Shown: positions 23,999-34,002 of the stretch, piece after piece | Position numbering within the stretch: position 1 is the stretch's first letter | Layout: each line of letters opens with the position of its first letter | Assembly: GCF_002744715.1 (NCBI RefSeq) | Contig: NZ_KZ319368.1 | Location: 62,001 to 126,000 of the forward strand | Origin: Marinobacter profundi | GTDB taxonomy: Bacteria; Pseudomonadota; Gammaproteobacteria; Pseudomonadales; Oleiphilaceae | Direction: 5' to 3' | Length of the DNA: 64,000 bases | Made by a program: the position numbers and the translations under genes | Notes under the pieces: model-generated | Told to the model about the DNA's origin: nothing | The model's input: the letters and a program-made list of their open reading frames with translations, nothing else | The model's database searches: none

Positions 23999-25072
23999 TC
24001 AAAGCGCTGCGAGAACTGCCTCACCCATTTCAAGGGTAGACACTTTCCTCGCGCCCTCAGACATAATGTCTGCGGTGCGCAGCCCCTGATCCAGCACTGT
24101 GCTGACGGCTGCCTCGATAGCTTCGGCAGCTTTTTCCTCGCCCAGACTGTACCGCAACATCATGGCGGCACTGAGAATGGTGGCCAGCGGATTGGCAATA
24201 CCCTGCCCGGCAATATCCGGCGCCGAACCGTGACAGGGCTCGTACATGCCCTGTTTTTCGGCGTTCAGCGACGCCGACGGCAGCATGCCGATAGAGCCGG
24301 TGAGCATAGCCGCTTCGTCCGAAAGGATATCACCAAACATGTTTCCGGTCACAATCACATCGAATTGCTTGGGTGCGCGCACCAGCTGCATGGCCGCGTT
24401 GTCGACGTACATATGGGACAGTTCGACATCCGGATACTCCTTCGCCAGCTCGGTCATTACTTCCCGCCACAGCACCGTCACTTCGAGCACGTTGGCCTTG
24501 TCTACCGAGCACAGCTTTTTGTTGCGCTGACGGGCCGCCTCGAAGGCCACCCGGCCGATGCGCCGGATCTCCGACTCGGAGTAAACGTAGGTGTTGTAGC
24601 CCTGTCGCTCGCCGCCCTCCAATTCCCGGACACCACGGGGCTGACCGAAGTAGATGCCGCCGGTCAGCTCACGGACAATCATGATATCCAGGCCGGACAC
24701 CACTTCCGGCTTCAGCGAAGATGCCGACGCCAGTTGCGGGTACAGAATCGCCGGCCGCAGGTTGGCGAACAGCTGCAGATTTGAACGCAGGCCGAGCAAG
24801 CCTTTCTCCGGCCGCCGCGCCATTTCAAGCTGGTCCCATTTGGGGCCGCCCACCGCGCCAAGCAGGATGGCATCCGCCTGACGGGCTTTGTCGAGAGTCT
24901 CGTCAGGCAGCGGGATACCGGTTGCATCGATAGCAGCGCCACCCACCAGAGCCTGCTCGAACGTCAGTCCGAGGTTGAATTTTTCGTTGACCTTGTGCAG
25001 AACCTTTTCGGCCTCCGCAACAATTTCCGGGCCAATCCCGTCGCCCGGGAGCATCAATACCGTCTTGGACAT
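23999..25072 (-). CDS. leuB: 3-isopropylmalate dehydrogenase
   Basis: This is the third leucine-pathway step, the NAD-dependent oxidative decarboxylation of 3-isopropylmalate. The protein is 357 residues. [17 protein letters not shown] opens the Rossmann-like family fold, [14 protein letters not shown] is the substrate loop, and [18 protein letters not shown] with [19 protein letters not shown] completes the metal and cofactor site. AGGAA precedes the ATG. A weak GC hairpin (23944-23950 with 23959-23965) follows the stop. Confidence 0.97.
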   Translation of the reverse strand: MSKTVLMLPGDGIGPEIVAEAEKVLHKVNEKFNLGLTFEQALVGGAAIDATGIPLPDETLDKARQADAILLGAVGGPKWDQLEMARRPEKGLLGLRSNLQLFANLRPAILYPQLASASSLKPEVVSGLDIMIVRELTGGIYFGQPRGVRELEGGERQGYNTYVYSESEIRRIGRVAFEAARQRNKKLCSVDKANVLEVTVLWREVMTELAKEYPDVELSHMYVDNAAMQLVRAPKQFDVIVTGNMFGDILSDEAAMLTGSIGMLPSASLNAEKQGMYEPCHGSAPDIAGQGIANPLATILSAAMMLRYSLGEEKAAEAIEAAVSTVLDQGLRTADIMSEGARKVSTLEMGEAVLAAL

Positions 25073-25096
25073 GTCAGATTCCTGATTAACTTGATC

Positions 25097-25747
25097 TTAC
25101 TGGTTTACTGAATTGAACAGCCAGGGCGCAGTCTTGCGCCGGGCGTCTTCGTAGGCCCGGATCTGCTCGGCATCCTCAAGGGTCACGCCGATATCGTCGA
25201 GACCGTTCAGCAGGCAATGGCGGCGAAAGTTGTCCACCTCAAAGCTGAAGGATTCGCCTGACGGCGTCGTTACGGTTTGCGCTTCCAGATCCACAGTCAG
25301 CTGATAACCTTCAGTAGCCTCAGCTTCCCGAAACAGTCGGTCAACCTGTTCTTCTTCAAGAACAATGGGTAACAACCCGTTCTTGAAGCAGTTGTTGTAG
25401 AAAATATCCGCGAAACTTGGGGCAATAATCACCCGGAACCCGTAATCCTCGAGCGCCCAGGGGGCGTGCTCGCGACTGGAGCCACAACCGAAGTTGGCAC
25501 GAGCCAACAGTACACTGGCGTCCTTGTAACGGGCCTGGTTGAGTACGAAGTCCGGATTGAGCGGACGCTGTGAACTGTCCTGGTCGGGCTTGCCCTCATC
25601 GAGGTAGCGCAGCTCGTCAAACAGGTTCGGGCCGAAGCCGGTACGCTTGATAGACTTCAGGAACTGCTTGGGAATGATCATGTCCGTGTCCACATTGGAC
25701 CGGTCCATGGGGGCAACGATGCCCTGGTGTTGCGTGAATGCGCGCAT
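25097..25747 (-). CDS. leuD: 3-isopropylmalate dehydratase small subunit
   Basis: This is the small subunit of isopropylmalate isomerase. The protein is 216 residues. Family motifs are [33 protein letters not shown] and [22 protein letters not shown]. It is 17 bases downstream of leuC with an AGGAG ribosome site, and 24 bases upstream of leuB, so leuC-leuD-leuB is a tight operon. Confidence 0.97.
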   Translation of the reverse strand: MRAFTQHQGIVAPMDRSNVDTDMIIPKQFLKSIKRTGFGPNLFDELRYLDEGKPDQDSSQRPLNPDFVLNQARYKDASVLLARANFGCGSSREHAPWALEDYGFRVIIAPSFADIFYNNCFKNGLLPIVLEEEQVDRLFREAEATEGYQLTVDLEAQTVTTPSGESFSFEVDNFRRHCLLNGLDDIGVTLEDAEQIRAYEDARRKTAPWLFNSVNQ

Positions 25748-25764
25748 GGTCTCTCTCCTGTGGA

Positions 25765-27183
25765 TCAGTTCAGCAATTCGCGGACGTCGACGAAGTGGCC
25801 GGTTACCGCAGCGGCAGCCGCCATCGCCGGGCTGACCAGGTGAGTCCGGCCGCCGAAGCCCTGACGGCCTTCGAAGTTACGGTTGGAGGTGGACGCACAA
25901 TGCTCGCCCTGCCCCAGTTTGTCCGCATTCATCGCAAGGCACATGGAGCACCCCGGATCACGCCATTCCAGGCCGGCTTCGATAAAGATCTTGTCGAGAC
26001 CTTCCTGCTCCGCCTGGGCCTTGACCAGGCCGGAACCCGGCACAACCATTGCCTGCTTGAGGCTGGCAGCGACCTTGCGGCCCTTGACCACGGCGGCAGC
26101 TTCACGCAGGTCTTCAATCCGGCTATTGGTACAGGAGCCGATGAATACCCGGTCGAGCTGGATGTCGGTGATCGCCTGGTTGGGTTGCAATCCCATGTAT
26201 TTCAGGGCGCGAACAATACCCTCGCGACGGATGGGGTCCTCTTCCTTCGCCGGATCAGGCACCTGGCCATCCACGTCGGCGACCATCTCCGGTGACGTCC
26301 CCCAGCTCACCTGGGGCTTGATGGCCGCGCCATCGAGTTCCACGACCTTGTCGAATACGGCGTTATCGTCGCTGTGCAGGGTGCGCCAGTAGGCAACGGC
26401 GGTGTCCCACTGTTCACCGATGGGGGAAAATGGACGGCCTTTGACGTATTCGATGGTGGTGTCATCCACTGCGACCATGCCGACCCGGGCGCCAGCTTCA
26501 ATGGCCATGTTGCAGATGGTCATCCGCCCTTCCATGCTCAGGCCACGAATCGCCTCGCCGCCAAATTCGATGGCGTAACCGGTACCGCCGGCGGTGCCGA
26601 TCTTGCCGATGATGGCCAGCACCACGTCCTTGCCGGTCACACCGCGGCCCAGTTTGCCGTTGACCTTGACCAGCATGTTTTTCATTTTCTTCTGCACGAG
26701 GCACTGGGTGGCCAGCACATGCTCGACTTCGGAGGTGCCGATACCGTGGGCCAGGCAGCCGAAGGCGCCGTGGGTGGAGGTGTGGGAGTCACCACAGACG
26801 ATGCTCATGCCCGGCAAGGTGGCACCCTGTTCCGGCCCGATGACGTGGACGATGCCCTGGCGCTGGTCCTTGATCTTGAATTCCAGGATGCCGAATTCGT
26901 CGCAGTTCTTGTCGAGGGTTTCAACCTGGGTGCGGGAGACCGGGTCAACAATTCCGTCGATACCTTTGTCGCGATCGGTGGTCGGTACGTTGTGGTCGGG
27001 TGTTGCCAGGTTAGCGTCGATGCGCCAGGGCTTGCGGCCGGCCAGGCGAAGGCCTTCAAAGGCCTGCGGCGAGGTTACTTCGTGGAGCAGCTGCCGGTCG
27101 ATGTAGATAAGGGCTGAGCCGTCGTCCCGCTGCTTGACGAGATGGTCGTCCCACAATTTGTCGTATAAGGTCTTGCCCGCCAT
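25765..27183 (-). CDS. leuC: 3-isopropylmalate dehydratase large subunit
   Basis: This is the Fe-S large subunit of isopropylmalate isomerase (aconitase family). The protein is 472 residues. [25 protein letters not shown] carries the substrate residues. Cluster cysteines lie in [17 protein letters not shown] and [13 protein letters not shown]. It is the first gene of leuCDB-asd. The upstream gap to a divergent LysR gene contains a large inverted repeat. The ribosome site is weak (GAGAG), so expression may depend on the leader. Confidence 0.97.
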   Translation of the reverse strand: MAGKTLYDKLWDDHLVKQRDDGSALIYIDRQLLHEVTSPQAFEGLRLAGRKPWRIDANLATPDHNVPTTDRDKGIDGIVDPVSRTQVETLDKNCDEFGILEFKIKDQRQGIVHVIGPEQGATLPGMSIVCGDSHTSTHGAFGCLAHGIGTSEVEHVLATQCLVQKKMKNMLVKVNGKLGRGVTGKDVVLAIIGKIGTAGGTGYAIEFGGEAIRGLSMEGRMTICNMAIEAGARVGMVAVDDTTIEYVKGRPFSPIGEQWDTAVAYWRTLHSDDNAVFDKVVELDGAAIKPQVSWGTSPEMVADVDGQVPDPAKEEDPIRREGIVRALKYMGLQPNQAITDIQLDRVFIGSCTNSRIEDLREAAAVVKGRKVAASLKQAMVVPGSGLVKAQAEQEGLDKIFIEAGLEWRDPGCSMCLAMNADKLGQGEHCASTSNRNFEGRQGFGGRTHLVSPAMAAAAAVTGHFVDVRELLN

Positions 27184-27322
27184 GGTTCGCTCTCACTCTC
27201 TGGGGGTTTCTGGTTTTGACTACACTGCGGGTTATCTTACTCTCCCGCATTACATAACCTCAATTCATGTTTTTTATTCTTTGCATTACTGAATGGCATA
27301 TCTTACTTTGGGTTCATGGCCC

Positions 27323-27426
27323 GGGTTGAGCTGGCTTTCCAAAACCCGCTCCTGGCGGCACATCCCTGTGGCGCTTGAGCTCCGCCATCCATGGCTCCGC
27401 ACAGTTTTGGAAAGCCAGCTCAACCC
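27323..27426. repeat. Perfect 23-bp inverted repeat with 58-nt spacer (stem-loop element)
   Basis: Bases 27323-27345 are the exact reverse complement of 27404-27426. The spacer has a second 6-bp stem (27353-27358 with 27382-27387) inside it, so the whole element can fold as a nested hairpin. It occupies the leuC/LysR divergent gap, 45 bases before the LysR start and about 140 bases before leuC. It has no coding potential I trust and no transposase nearby. It resembles non-autonomous intergenic repeat elements. Confidence 0.8.
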
Positions 27427-27470
27427 AACCCCCGGACCTGTGAATGCCACCAAACAGGAATTAGACGAAA

Positions 27471-28343
27471 GTGGATTCCAACTATCTGCGTGCTTTTCTC
27501 ACCATCGTCGACCAGGGTTCTTTTTCTGAAGCGGCCGAGGTCCTCCACCTTACGCAACCGGCGATCAGTAAACGCCTGGCTGCTCTTGAAAACCAGCTTG
27601 GGACGAAACTGATTGATCGCAGCCATCGGGAGATTCGCCTGACCGATGCGGGCACCCGGTTGCTGCCCCACGCCCGCAAAATCCTCGACGAGATCCATAA
27701 TGCGCGAGTCGCGCTGACGTCGGACACCGGCCGAATTGAAGGGGAGCTGCAGATTATCGCCAGCCATCACATTGGCCTCCATCATCTGCCCAACTGGTTG
27801 CGACGATTCACCCGGGAGTACCCCGATGTGTCACTCAATTTCCAGTTCATGGAGTCCGATGCGGCGTACGAACAGATGCGAAAACGTAACGCCGAGCTGG
27901 CCTTTGTCACACTTAGTGACAGTATGGCGGGCCACTTCATGGTATATGAACAGTGGCCGGATCCCATGGCCTTTGTAGCGGGTCCGGAGCATTTGCTGGC
28001 GGGAATGAATTCACCAACCCTGGCAGACCTTGCTGACTATGCAGCGCTGTTGCCGGACACCACGACGGCGACCTACCGGGTGGTAAGCAGGTTGTTCCTG
28101 GAGGCAAATCTGCCTCTGAATCCACAGATGCCGACCAACTATCTTGAGACCATCAAGATGATGACCAGCGTTGGCCTTGGCTGGAGCGTGTTACCCCTGA
28201 GTATGGTGGATGACAGTATCCGGCGGCTGAACATCGGTTTCCCGGTGACTCGTGTGCTGGGAGCCATTGGTCTCACCGGCCGGCAATTGAGCAGTGCGGC
28301 GCGGGCGCTGCTTGAGGTGGTACGGGATGAAGAAGGCGGCTGA
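27471..28343 (+). CDS. LysR family transcriptional regulator
   Basis: The protein is 290 residues. The N-terminal winged helix-turn-helix (1-60) is clear: YLRAFLTIVDQGSFSEAAEVLHLTQPAISKRLAALE. It is followed by a periplasmic-binding-like effector domain (about 90-285). The start is GTG at 27471 with AGGAA about 10 bases upstream. It is divergent from leuC, where Pseudomonas also carries a LysR gene, so leuCDB is the natural first target, but the effector is unknown. The large inverted repeat lies between the two genes. Confidence 0.92.
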   Translation: MDSNYLRAFLTIVDQGSFSEAAEVLHLTQPAISKRLAALENQLGTKLIDRSHREIRLTDAGTRLLPHARKILDEIHNARVALTSDTGRIEGELQIIASHHIGLHHLPNWLRRFTREYPDVSLNFQFMESDAAYEQMRKRNAELAFVTLSDSMAGHFMVYEQWPDPMAFVAGPEHLLAGMNSPTLADLADYAALLPDTTTATYRVVSRLFLEANLPLNPQMPTNYLETIKMMTSVGLGWSVLPLSMVDDSIRRLNIGFPVTRVLGAIGLTGRQLSSAARALLEVVRDEEGG

Positions 28344-28407
28344 CGGCACCGGGGCCGGACCGCTGGCAGCGCGAAACCAACTGAACTGAGGATATTGGGG
28401 AATTTAA

Positions 28408-29556
28408 ATGGGGTTTGACGATTTTCTGAAGATTCTGGCCAAGAATGACGGCTCGGACCTGTACCTGAGTACCGGCGCACCACCCTGCGCCAAATTCCAC
28501 GGCACACTCAAGCCGATCGACCGTAACCCCATGGCACCGGGCACTATCAAGGAAATTGCCTACCAGATCATGGACGAAGAGCAGATTGCCGAATTCGAGC
28601 AGGAGCTCGAGATGAACCTGGCCTACAGCATCCGTAATGTGGGCCGGTTCCGCATCAATATCTTCCGCCAGCGCAATGAAATCTCCATCGTCGCCCGCAA
28701 CATTGTCACCGAAATTCCTAACGCCGATGATCTGGGACTGCCCCCGATACTGAAAGACGTGGTGATGGCCAAGCGCGGACTGGTGCTGTTTGTTGGTGCA
28801 ACCGGCTCCGGCAAGTCCACTTCGCTGGCCGCCCTGATCGATTATCGTAACAGCAACTCCAGCGGCCACATCATCACCATTGAAGACCCGGTGGAGTACA
28901 TCCACCGTCACAAGAAGTGCATCGTGAACCAGCGCGAAGTCGGCGTCGATACCCGCAGTTTCCACAAGGCCCTGAAGAACACCCTGCGTCAGGCACCGGA
29001 TGTGATCCTGATTGGCGAGATCCGCGACCGGGAGACCATGGAACACGCCCTCGCCTTTGCCGAAACCGGCCACCTGTGTATTTCAACGCTGCACGCCAAC
29101 AACGCAAACCAGGCGCTGGACCGGATCATCAACTTCTTCCCGGAGGAGCGGCGGCCACAGCTGCTGATGGATCTGTCGATGAACCTGCGGGCGTTCGTGT
29201 CCCAGCGGCTGATTCCCACCGTCGACAAGAAACGTTGCGCGGCGATCGAGATCCTGCTGGGCACACCGACCATTTCCGAACTGATCCTGCGGGGCGAGAT
29301 TGACGGTATCAAGGAGATCATGGAGAAGTCGGCTAACCTCGGCATGCAGACCTTTGACCTGGCCCTGTTCAAACTCTGGAAGGATGGCAAGATTACCGAG
29401 GACGAAGCCCTCAAGAACGCCGATTCTGCCAACAACCTGCGCCTGAAAATCAAGCTCCATGGCCAGGATGGCAGCAAACCGGATGCAGCAAGCTCCGGCA
29501 GCAGCGGATTCTCGCTCAAGCTTGAGGATGATGAAGACGAGGAAAGCGGCGAGTAA
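28408..29556 (+). CDS. pilU: Twitching-motility ATPase PilU
   Basis: This PilT-like hexameric ATPase assists pilus retraction. The protein is 382 residues, matching PilU. The Walker A box is GATGSGKST at 130-138, followed by the Asp box ITIEDPVEYIHRHKKC, Walker B DVILIGEIRDRETMEHA and the His box STLHANNANQALDRIINFFP. The long, acidic C-terminal tail ending in DDEDEESGE favours PilU over PilT. pilT is not beside it; usually the two are adjacent. It follows the LysR gene by 64 bases but probably has its own promoter. Confidence 0.93.
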   Translation: MGFDDFLKILAKNDGSDLYLSTGAPPCAKFHGTLKPIDRNPMAPGTIKEIAYQIMDEEQIAEFEQELEMNLAYSIRNVGRFRINIFRQRNEISIVARNIVTEIPNADDLGLPPILKDVVMAKRGLVLFVGATGSGKSTSLAALIDYRNSNSSGHIITIEDPVEYIHRHKKCIVNQREVGVDTRSFHKALKNTLRQAPDVILIGEIRDRETMEHALAFAETGHLCISTLHANNANQALDRIINFFPEERRPQLLMDLSMNLRAFVSQRLIPTVDKKRCAAIEILLGTPTISELILRGEIDGIKEIMEKSANLGMQTFDLALFKLWKDGKITEDEALKNADSANNLRLKIKLHGQDGSKPDAASSGSSGFSLKLEDDEDEESGE

Positions 29557-29580
29557 CCCTGCACTGACTGCTGCAATTCT

Positions 29581-30726
29581 CTAGCTTGCCTGCGGCGGGG
29601 GATTCAACCCCCGCCAGCTCACCGCCAGCGCCACTGCCATGGCAACGGCCCCGCCCCAGAATGCCGCCGATGTGCTGATCCCCTCGACCAGGAAACCGGA
29701 AATCCAGGCTCCGGCTGCGCCACCCGCACCAAACGTCAGCCCGCTGTACAACGCCTGGCCCTGGCCGTGGTGATGCTGGCCGAAGTAACCCTGGATGTAC
29801 TGCACCGAAACCGCATGGAGGGCGCCGTAGGAGGCCGCGTGCAGCAACTGGGCAAAGATCAGCACCGGAAGCACTGCGGTGAGTTCTGCGATCAGGATCC
29901 AGCGAATGAGGGTCAGCGCCAGCGCGGCCAGCGCAATCTGGCGCACGGTAAACCGGCGCACCAGGCGGTGCATGACCAGGAACAGACCAATTTCCGCAAG
30001 CACCCCGAGCGACCACAACAGGCCGATGGCCAGCTTGCTGTAACCGTACAACTCCAGGTGAATACTAAAGAAGGTGTAGTAGGCCCCATGGGATACCTGG
30101 AGCAGAAAATTCATCAGGAAGAAGGCCACCACGGCGGGATGGCTCAGTATCTGCCGCAAGCTGCCGCTGGGTGCCGGCGGTTTGCGTACGCCCCGCTCTG
30201 AACGGATCAGGAAGGCGGAAACGACTATCCCGGCAAACACCGGAAGCAACAGCCACGGCAGGCCGCGGATCGGCACCAGTTCCAGTACCCCCCCCACTCC
30301 GGCCACCGCACCGATGAAGCCCACCGAGCCCCATAGCCGGACCTTGCCATAGCGGTCCTTCCGGCGGCCGAGGGTTCGCAGGGTGATCACCTCATAGAGC
30401 GGCAGAATGGCGTTCCAGAAAAAGGTGAACGCCAGCATAACCAGCAGCAACCCGTAAAACCCGGGCTCGAGGAATACCCCGGCGAAACAAAGCGAACCGG
30501 TAACGGCACCAAAGCGCACCAGCCGGACCCGCTGGCCGGTGCGATCCCCGAGGTGGCCCCAGACACTGGGCGCGACAATCTTGGTAAGCTGGATGGTCGC
30601 CATCAGGGTGGCGATCTGAAGATAGGAGAACCCCTGGCCCTCAAGGTAGAGCGACCAGTAAGGCAGGAGCCCTCCTAGCAGGGCAAAAAACCAGAAGTAG
30701 AGGTTTGAAAGTCGCCAGTAAATCAC
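29581..30726 (-). CDS. MFS transporter, HcaT-like (MFS_1-like family)
   Basis: The protein is 381 residues with about 12 membrane helices. The N-terminal YFWFFALLGGLLPYWSLYLEGQGFS and GHLGDRTGQRVRLVRFGAV match the family of small MFS carriers containing 3-phenylpropionate transporter HcaT and nucleoside:proton symporter-like proteins. The substrate is unknown. The start is GTG at 30726 with AAGGAG 5 bases upstream. It is 34 bases from aroC, an MFS-aroC neighbourhood also known in Pseudomonas, so it may be cotranscribed with aroC. Confidence 0.88.
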   Translation of the reverse strand: MIYWRLSNLYFWFFALLGGLLPYWSLYLEGQGFSYLQIATLMATIQLTKIVAPSVWGHLGDRTGQRVRLVRFGAVTGSLCFAGVFLEPGFYGLLLVMLAFTFFWNAILPLYEVITLRTLGRRKDRYGKVRLWGSVGFIGAVAGVGGVLELVPIRGLPWLLLPVFAGIVVSAFLIRSERGVRKPPAPSGSLRQILSHPAVVAFFLMNFLLQVSHGAYYTFFSIHLELYGYSKLAIGLLWSLGVLAEIGLFLVMHRLVRRFTVRQIALAALALTLIRWILIAELTAVLPVLIFAQLLHAASYGALHAVSVQYIQGYFGQHHHGQGQALYSGLTFGAGGAAGAWISGFLVEGISTSAAFWGGAVAMAVALAVSWRGLNPPPQAS

Positions 30727-30760
30727 TGCGCTCCTTAGCTCCGGCGCGGGCGGCGGAAGG

Positions 30761-31855
30761 TCAGAGCTGACCGAGCACCGGCGTATCTACCTCCACGTCT
30801 CCGTTCTGGCCGCGGTGCCGCAGGTAATGGTCCATCAGCACAATGGCCATCATTGCCTCGGCGATGGGGGTTGCCCGAATACCGACACAGGGATCGTGAC
30901 GACCGGTGGTAATAACCTCCACCGGATTACCATGGACATCAATACTGCGACCAGGCAAACGAAGGCTGGACGTCGGCTTGAGGGCGATGCTCGCGACAAT
31001 TGGCTGACCCGAAGAGATCCCCCCCAGCACACCACCGGCGCTGTTGGACAGGAAACCGTCCGGCGTCATTTCGTCGCGATGCTCGGTGCCTTTCTGCTCC
31101 ACACAGTCAAAGCCGGCCCCGATTTCAACACCCTTCACCGCGTTGATGCTCATCAGGGCATGGGCCAGGTCAGCATCCAGCCGGTCAAAAATGGGCTCCC
31201 CCAGCCCCGGAGGGACACCCTCGGCGACCACGTTGATCCGGGCTCCGATGGAGTCGCCTTCCTTGCGCAGTGCGTCCATATAGGCTTCCATTTCCGCCAC
31301 CTTGTCGGCGTCCGGACAGAAGAACGGATTCTGGTGAACCTGGTCCCAGTCGAGCTTTTCAGCGCGAATCGGACCAAGCTGCGAGAGGTAACCGCGAATG
31401 GTGATCCCCAGGCGCTGCTCCAGGTATTTGCGGGCCACCGCACCGGCTGCCACCCGCATCGCCGTTTCCCGGGCGGAGGAACGACCGCCACCCCGATAAT
31501 CCCGGAAGCCGTATTTGTGGGTATAGGTATAGTCAGCGTGGGCCGGACGGAACTGTTCGGCAATCTTGGAGTAATCCTTGGAACGCTGATCGGTATTCTC
31601 GATCAGCAGGCCAATAGGTGTTCCAGTGGTCTTGCCCTCAAAGACGCCCGACAGGATCCTCACTTCATCCGGCTCACGCCGCTGGGTGGTGTGACGGGAG
31701 GTGCCGGGCTTGCGGCGATCCAGGTCGGCCTGCAGATCGGCCTCAGTCAGTTCCAGCCCCGGAGGACACCCATCAATAATGCACCCCAGGGCGACGCCGT
31801 GGCTTTCCCCGAATGTGGTGACCGTAAACAGTTTTCCGAAGCTATTTCCTGACAT
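30761..31855 (-). CDS. aroC: Chorismate synthase
   Basis: It makes chorismate from EPSP using reduced FMN, the last step of the shikimate pathway. The protein is 364 residues. Signature motifs: [57 protein letters not shown] and [18 protein letters not shown]. No good ribosome site precedes the ATG, so it may rely on coupling from prmB 36 bases upstream. Chorismate feeds pabB and the trp genes in this window. Confidence 0.97.
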   Translation of the reverse strand: MSGNSFGKLFTVTTFGESHGVALGCIIDGCPPGLELTEADLQADLDRRKPGTSRHTTQRREPDEVRILSGVFEGKTTGTPIGLLIENTDQRSKDYSKIAEQFRPAHADYTYTHKYGFRDYRGGGRSSARETAMRVAAGAVARKYLEQRLGITIRGYLSQLGPIRAEKLDWDQVHQNPFFCPDADKVAEMEAYMDALRKEGDSIGARINVVAEGVPPGLGEPIFDRLDADLAHALMSINAVKGVEIGAGFDCVEQKGTEHRDEMTPDGFLSNSAGGVLGGISSGQPIVASIALKPTSSLRLPGRSIDVHGNPVEVITTGRHDPCVGIRATPIAEAMMAIVLMDHYLRHRGQNGDVEVDTPVLGQL

Positions 31856-31891
31856 GATTCAGTTTGTTATCCCGTTTTTGCAGAATTCAGT

Positions 31892-32794
31892 TCAAGCTTT
31901 GCCTTGCCAGTTCAGCAGATCTTCCGCTGTCAGCAGGAACACGCCTTCGCCACCGTTTTCAAACTCCAGCCAGGTGAACGGCAGGTCCGGGTAGGCCTCT
32001 TGCAGGGCCACCCAGCTATTCCCTACTTCAACGATCAGCAGGCCGCCAGGATTGAGGTGGTCGGCGGCCTCGGCGAGGATTCGGTGGGCGATATCCAGTC
32101 CGTCATCCCCCGCCGCCAGACCGAGTTCCGGCTCATGGCTGTACTCTTCGGGCATGGACGCGAGATCCCGCGCATCCACATAGGGCGGATTGCTCAGAAT
32201 GACGTCGTAGTAGCCCTCGAGGCTGTCGAACAGGTCGGAGTACACGGTACGCACCCGCTCACCAAGCTCATGGTATTCAATATTGGACCGGGCCACCTCC
32301 AGGGCATGCTCGGAAATATCCGCCAGCTCCACTTCGGCATCTTCAAACACGGTGGCCGCCGCGATACCGATACAGCCGCTGCCGGTGCACAGATCAAGAA
32401 TACGATAGGCTGCCTTGCTGCCCAGCCAGGGCTGGAGCCCGTTCTGGATCAGCTCACCCAGCGGTGAGCGCGGCACCAGTACCCGATCGTCAACGTGGAA
32501 GGGCAACCCCATGAACCAGGCTTCACCCAGCAGATAGGCCAGCGGCACCCGCTCGTTTATCCGCCGGTTCATTCGCTCGATAATCAACTCGCGCTCTTCC
32601 CGCACCAGCCGGGCATCCAGAAACACGGCATTGTTTTCCAGTGGCAGGTTCAGGCTCCGCATCACCAGCTGTACCGCTTCATCCCAAACATTATCGGTGC
32701 CGTGACCGAAATACAGTGGCGACGCAGCAAACTTTGAGGAGACGTATCTCAGGTAATCGCGGACGGTATGCAGATCATCGATAACGCTGGTCAC
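31892..32794 (-). CDS. prmB: 50S ribosomal protein L3 N5-glutamine methyltransferase
   Basis: It methylates a glutamine of ribosomal protein L3 using S-adenosylmethionine. The proposed product is 300 residues. The PrmB-specific [18 protein letters not shown], the SAM motif [14 protein letters not shown] and the catalytic NPPYVDARD are clear. I place the start at GTG 32794, which has AAGGA about 9 bases upstream and lines up with the start of related proteins as I recall them. An ATG 12 codons earlier (32830) has no ribosome site and sits in a 13-bp tandem repeat. Confidence 0.9.
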   Translation of the reverse strand: MTSVIDDLHTVRDYLRYVSSKFAASPLYFGHGTDNVWDEAVQLVMRSLNLPLENNAVFLDARLVREERELIIERMNRRINERVPLAYLLGEAWFMGLPFHVDDRVLVPRSPLGELIQNGLQPWLGSKAAYRILDLCTGSGCIGIAAATVFEDAEVELADISEHALEVARSNIEYHELGERVRTVYSDLFDSLEGYYDVILSNPPYVDARDLASMPEEYSHEPELGLAAGDDGLDIAHRILAEAADHLNPGGLLIVEVGNSWVALQEAYPDLPFTWLEFENGGEGVFLLTAEDLLNWQGKA

Positions 32795-32814
32795 AGGCAG
32801 GTATCCTTGTTGCT

Positions 32815-32853
32815 CATGTGTGCTGGACATGTGTGCTGGAATAGTGTGCTGAA
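32815..32853. repeat. 13-bp tandem repeat at the prmB 5' end
   Basis: Two exact copies of CATGTGTGCTGGA (32815-32827, 32828-32840) are followed by a third, degenerate one (32841-32853). On the minus strand each exact copy carries an ATG. Because 13 is not a multiple of 3, the two ATGs are in different frames. Confidence 0.8.
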
Positions 32854-32940
32854 TGTATCGGTCCGAAAGCGCCGATTATACGCGCTTTCAGCTGCCACCT
32901 GCAGCCCCTCGTTGACGGTAGACGGTAGATCGTTAACGGT

Positions 32941-33999
32941 TCACACCGACAGCGGTCCGGAACTGCTGTGGTCCGTCTCGAAGCGGTCCAGGGCTGCGGC
33001 CATCCGTTCCCGACCCAGCTGAATCAGTTCGGGGGCCTTGTGATAGTCATAACTGCGGCAGGCATTCTTGGGAATGTTGACCAGCAGGTCCGGCGGGTAG
33101 CCGGCAATCTTGTACTGGACCAGGGCACTCTGCATGGTTTCGATCGTCAGGTTCATAACGTCGAACTTGCCTATCCCCAGCTTGTCCCAGTCAATGGTGT
33201 TGGCGTCATCGTGGTTCTTCCTGACCACAGCCTTGCTGATTTTCTGTTCAGGGTGTTCCCCGTCGGGAACTACCGGGTGGCCATTCTCGCGCTTGCCACC
33301 CAGCGTCTTGAGAGTGTCCCAGTCAAACCAGCGCGACGCCTTGTCCCGAACCTTGTCGACCCACTCTTCCATATCCGAGTCCGGGTGTCCGGCAAAGGCA
33401 GCATCCGGAATACGCTGGCTGCGATCGTCCTCACCGCTGAGATTGACCGCAACCACCAGGTCGGCATGGGACGAAATTGTGGGGATGATCGGCAGCGGAT
33501 TCAACAGGGCACCGTCCACCAGCACGCGCCCATTCAGGACCAGGGGCGTGACCACACTGGGAATGGCGACGGAGGCGCGGATTGCCTGGTCAAGGGGGCC
33601 TTCCTGGAACCAGACCTCCTTGTGCGCCAGCAAGTCTGTCGCTACTGCAGTATAGGCAATCGGGAGATCCTCGATGCGGGTGTCCCCCAGCATTTCCCGG
33701 ACCACCGAGAAAATCTTTTCGCCCCGGATTGCGCCAATGGAGCTGAAAGTGACGTCCAGGAGTTTCAGCACGTCAAACTGGCCGAGCCCCGTGACCCAGT
33801 CTTTGTAGTCATTCAACCTGCCGGCGGCGTACACGCCACCGATAAGCGCGCCCATGGAGCACCCGGAAATGGCAATGATGTTGTAGCCACGCTCCTTCAG
33901 CACCTCAATGGCACCGATGTGGGCATAGCCCCGCGCCCCGCCACTGCCAAGGGTCAGGGCAACAGTCTTGCCTTCAGCCGGCGTCTCTGGGGGGTTCAT
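32941..33999 (-). CDS. Patatin-like phospholipase, RssA-type
   Basis: This is a probable serine lipid acyl hydrolase. The protein is 352 residues. The oxyanion loop is GSGGARGYAHIGAIEVL (residues 18-34). The nucleophile is Ser48 in GCSMG, and the catalytic Asp is in VDGALLNPLP near 162. There is no signal peptide, so it is probably cytoplasmic or membrane-associated. The C-terminal half (about 200-350) is not recognised by me. GGAGGT gives a strong ribosome site. It is only 3 bases after the DUF4892 gene, within a tight three-gene unit. Confidence 0.87.
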   Translation of the reverse strand: MNPPETPAEGKTVALTLGSGGARGYAHIGAIEVLKERGYNIIAISGCSMGALIGGVYAAGRLNDYKDWVTGLGQFDVLKLLDVTFSSIGAIRGEKIFSVVREMLGDTRIEDLPIAYTAVATDLLAHKEVWFQEGPLDQAIRASVAIPSVVTPLVLNGRVLVDGALLNPLPIIPTISSHADLVVAVNLSGEDDRSQRIPDAAFAGHPDSDMEEWVDKVRDKASRWFDWDTLKTLGGKRENGHPVVPDGEHPEQKISKAVVRKNHDDANTIDWDKLGIGKFDVMNLTIETMQSALVQYKIAGYPPDLLVNIPKNACRSYDYHKAPELIQLGRERMAAALDRFETDHSSSGPLSV

Positions 34000-34002
34000 C
34001 GG

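Noticed and set aside
27323-27426. Insertion sequence ends
   Set aside because: The inverted repeat encloses only 58 bases and no transposase; no flanking target duplication was visible.
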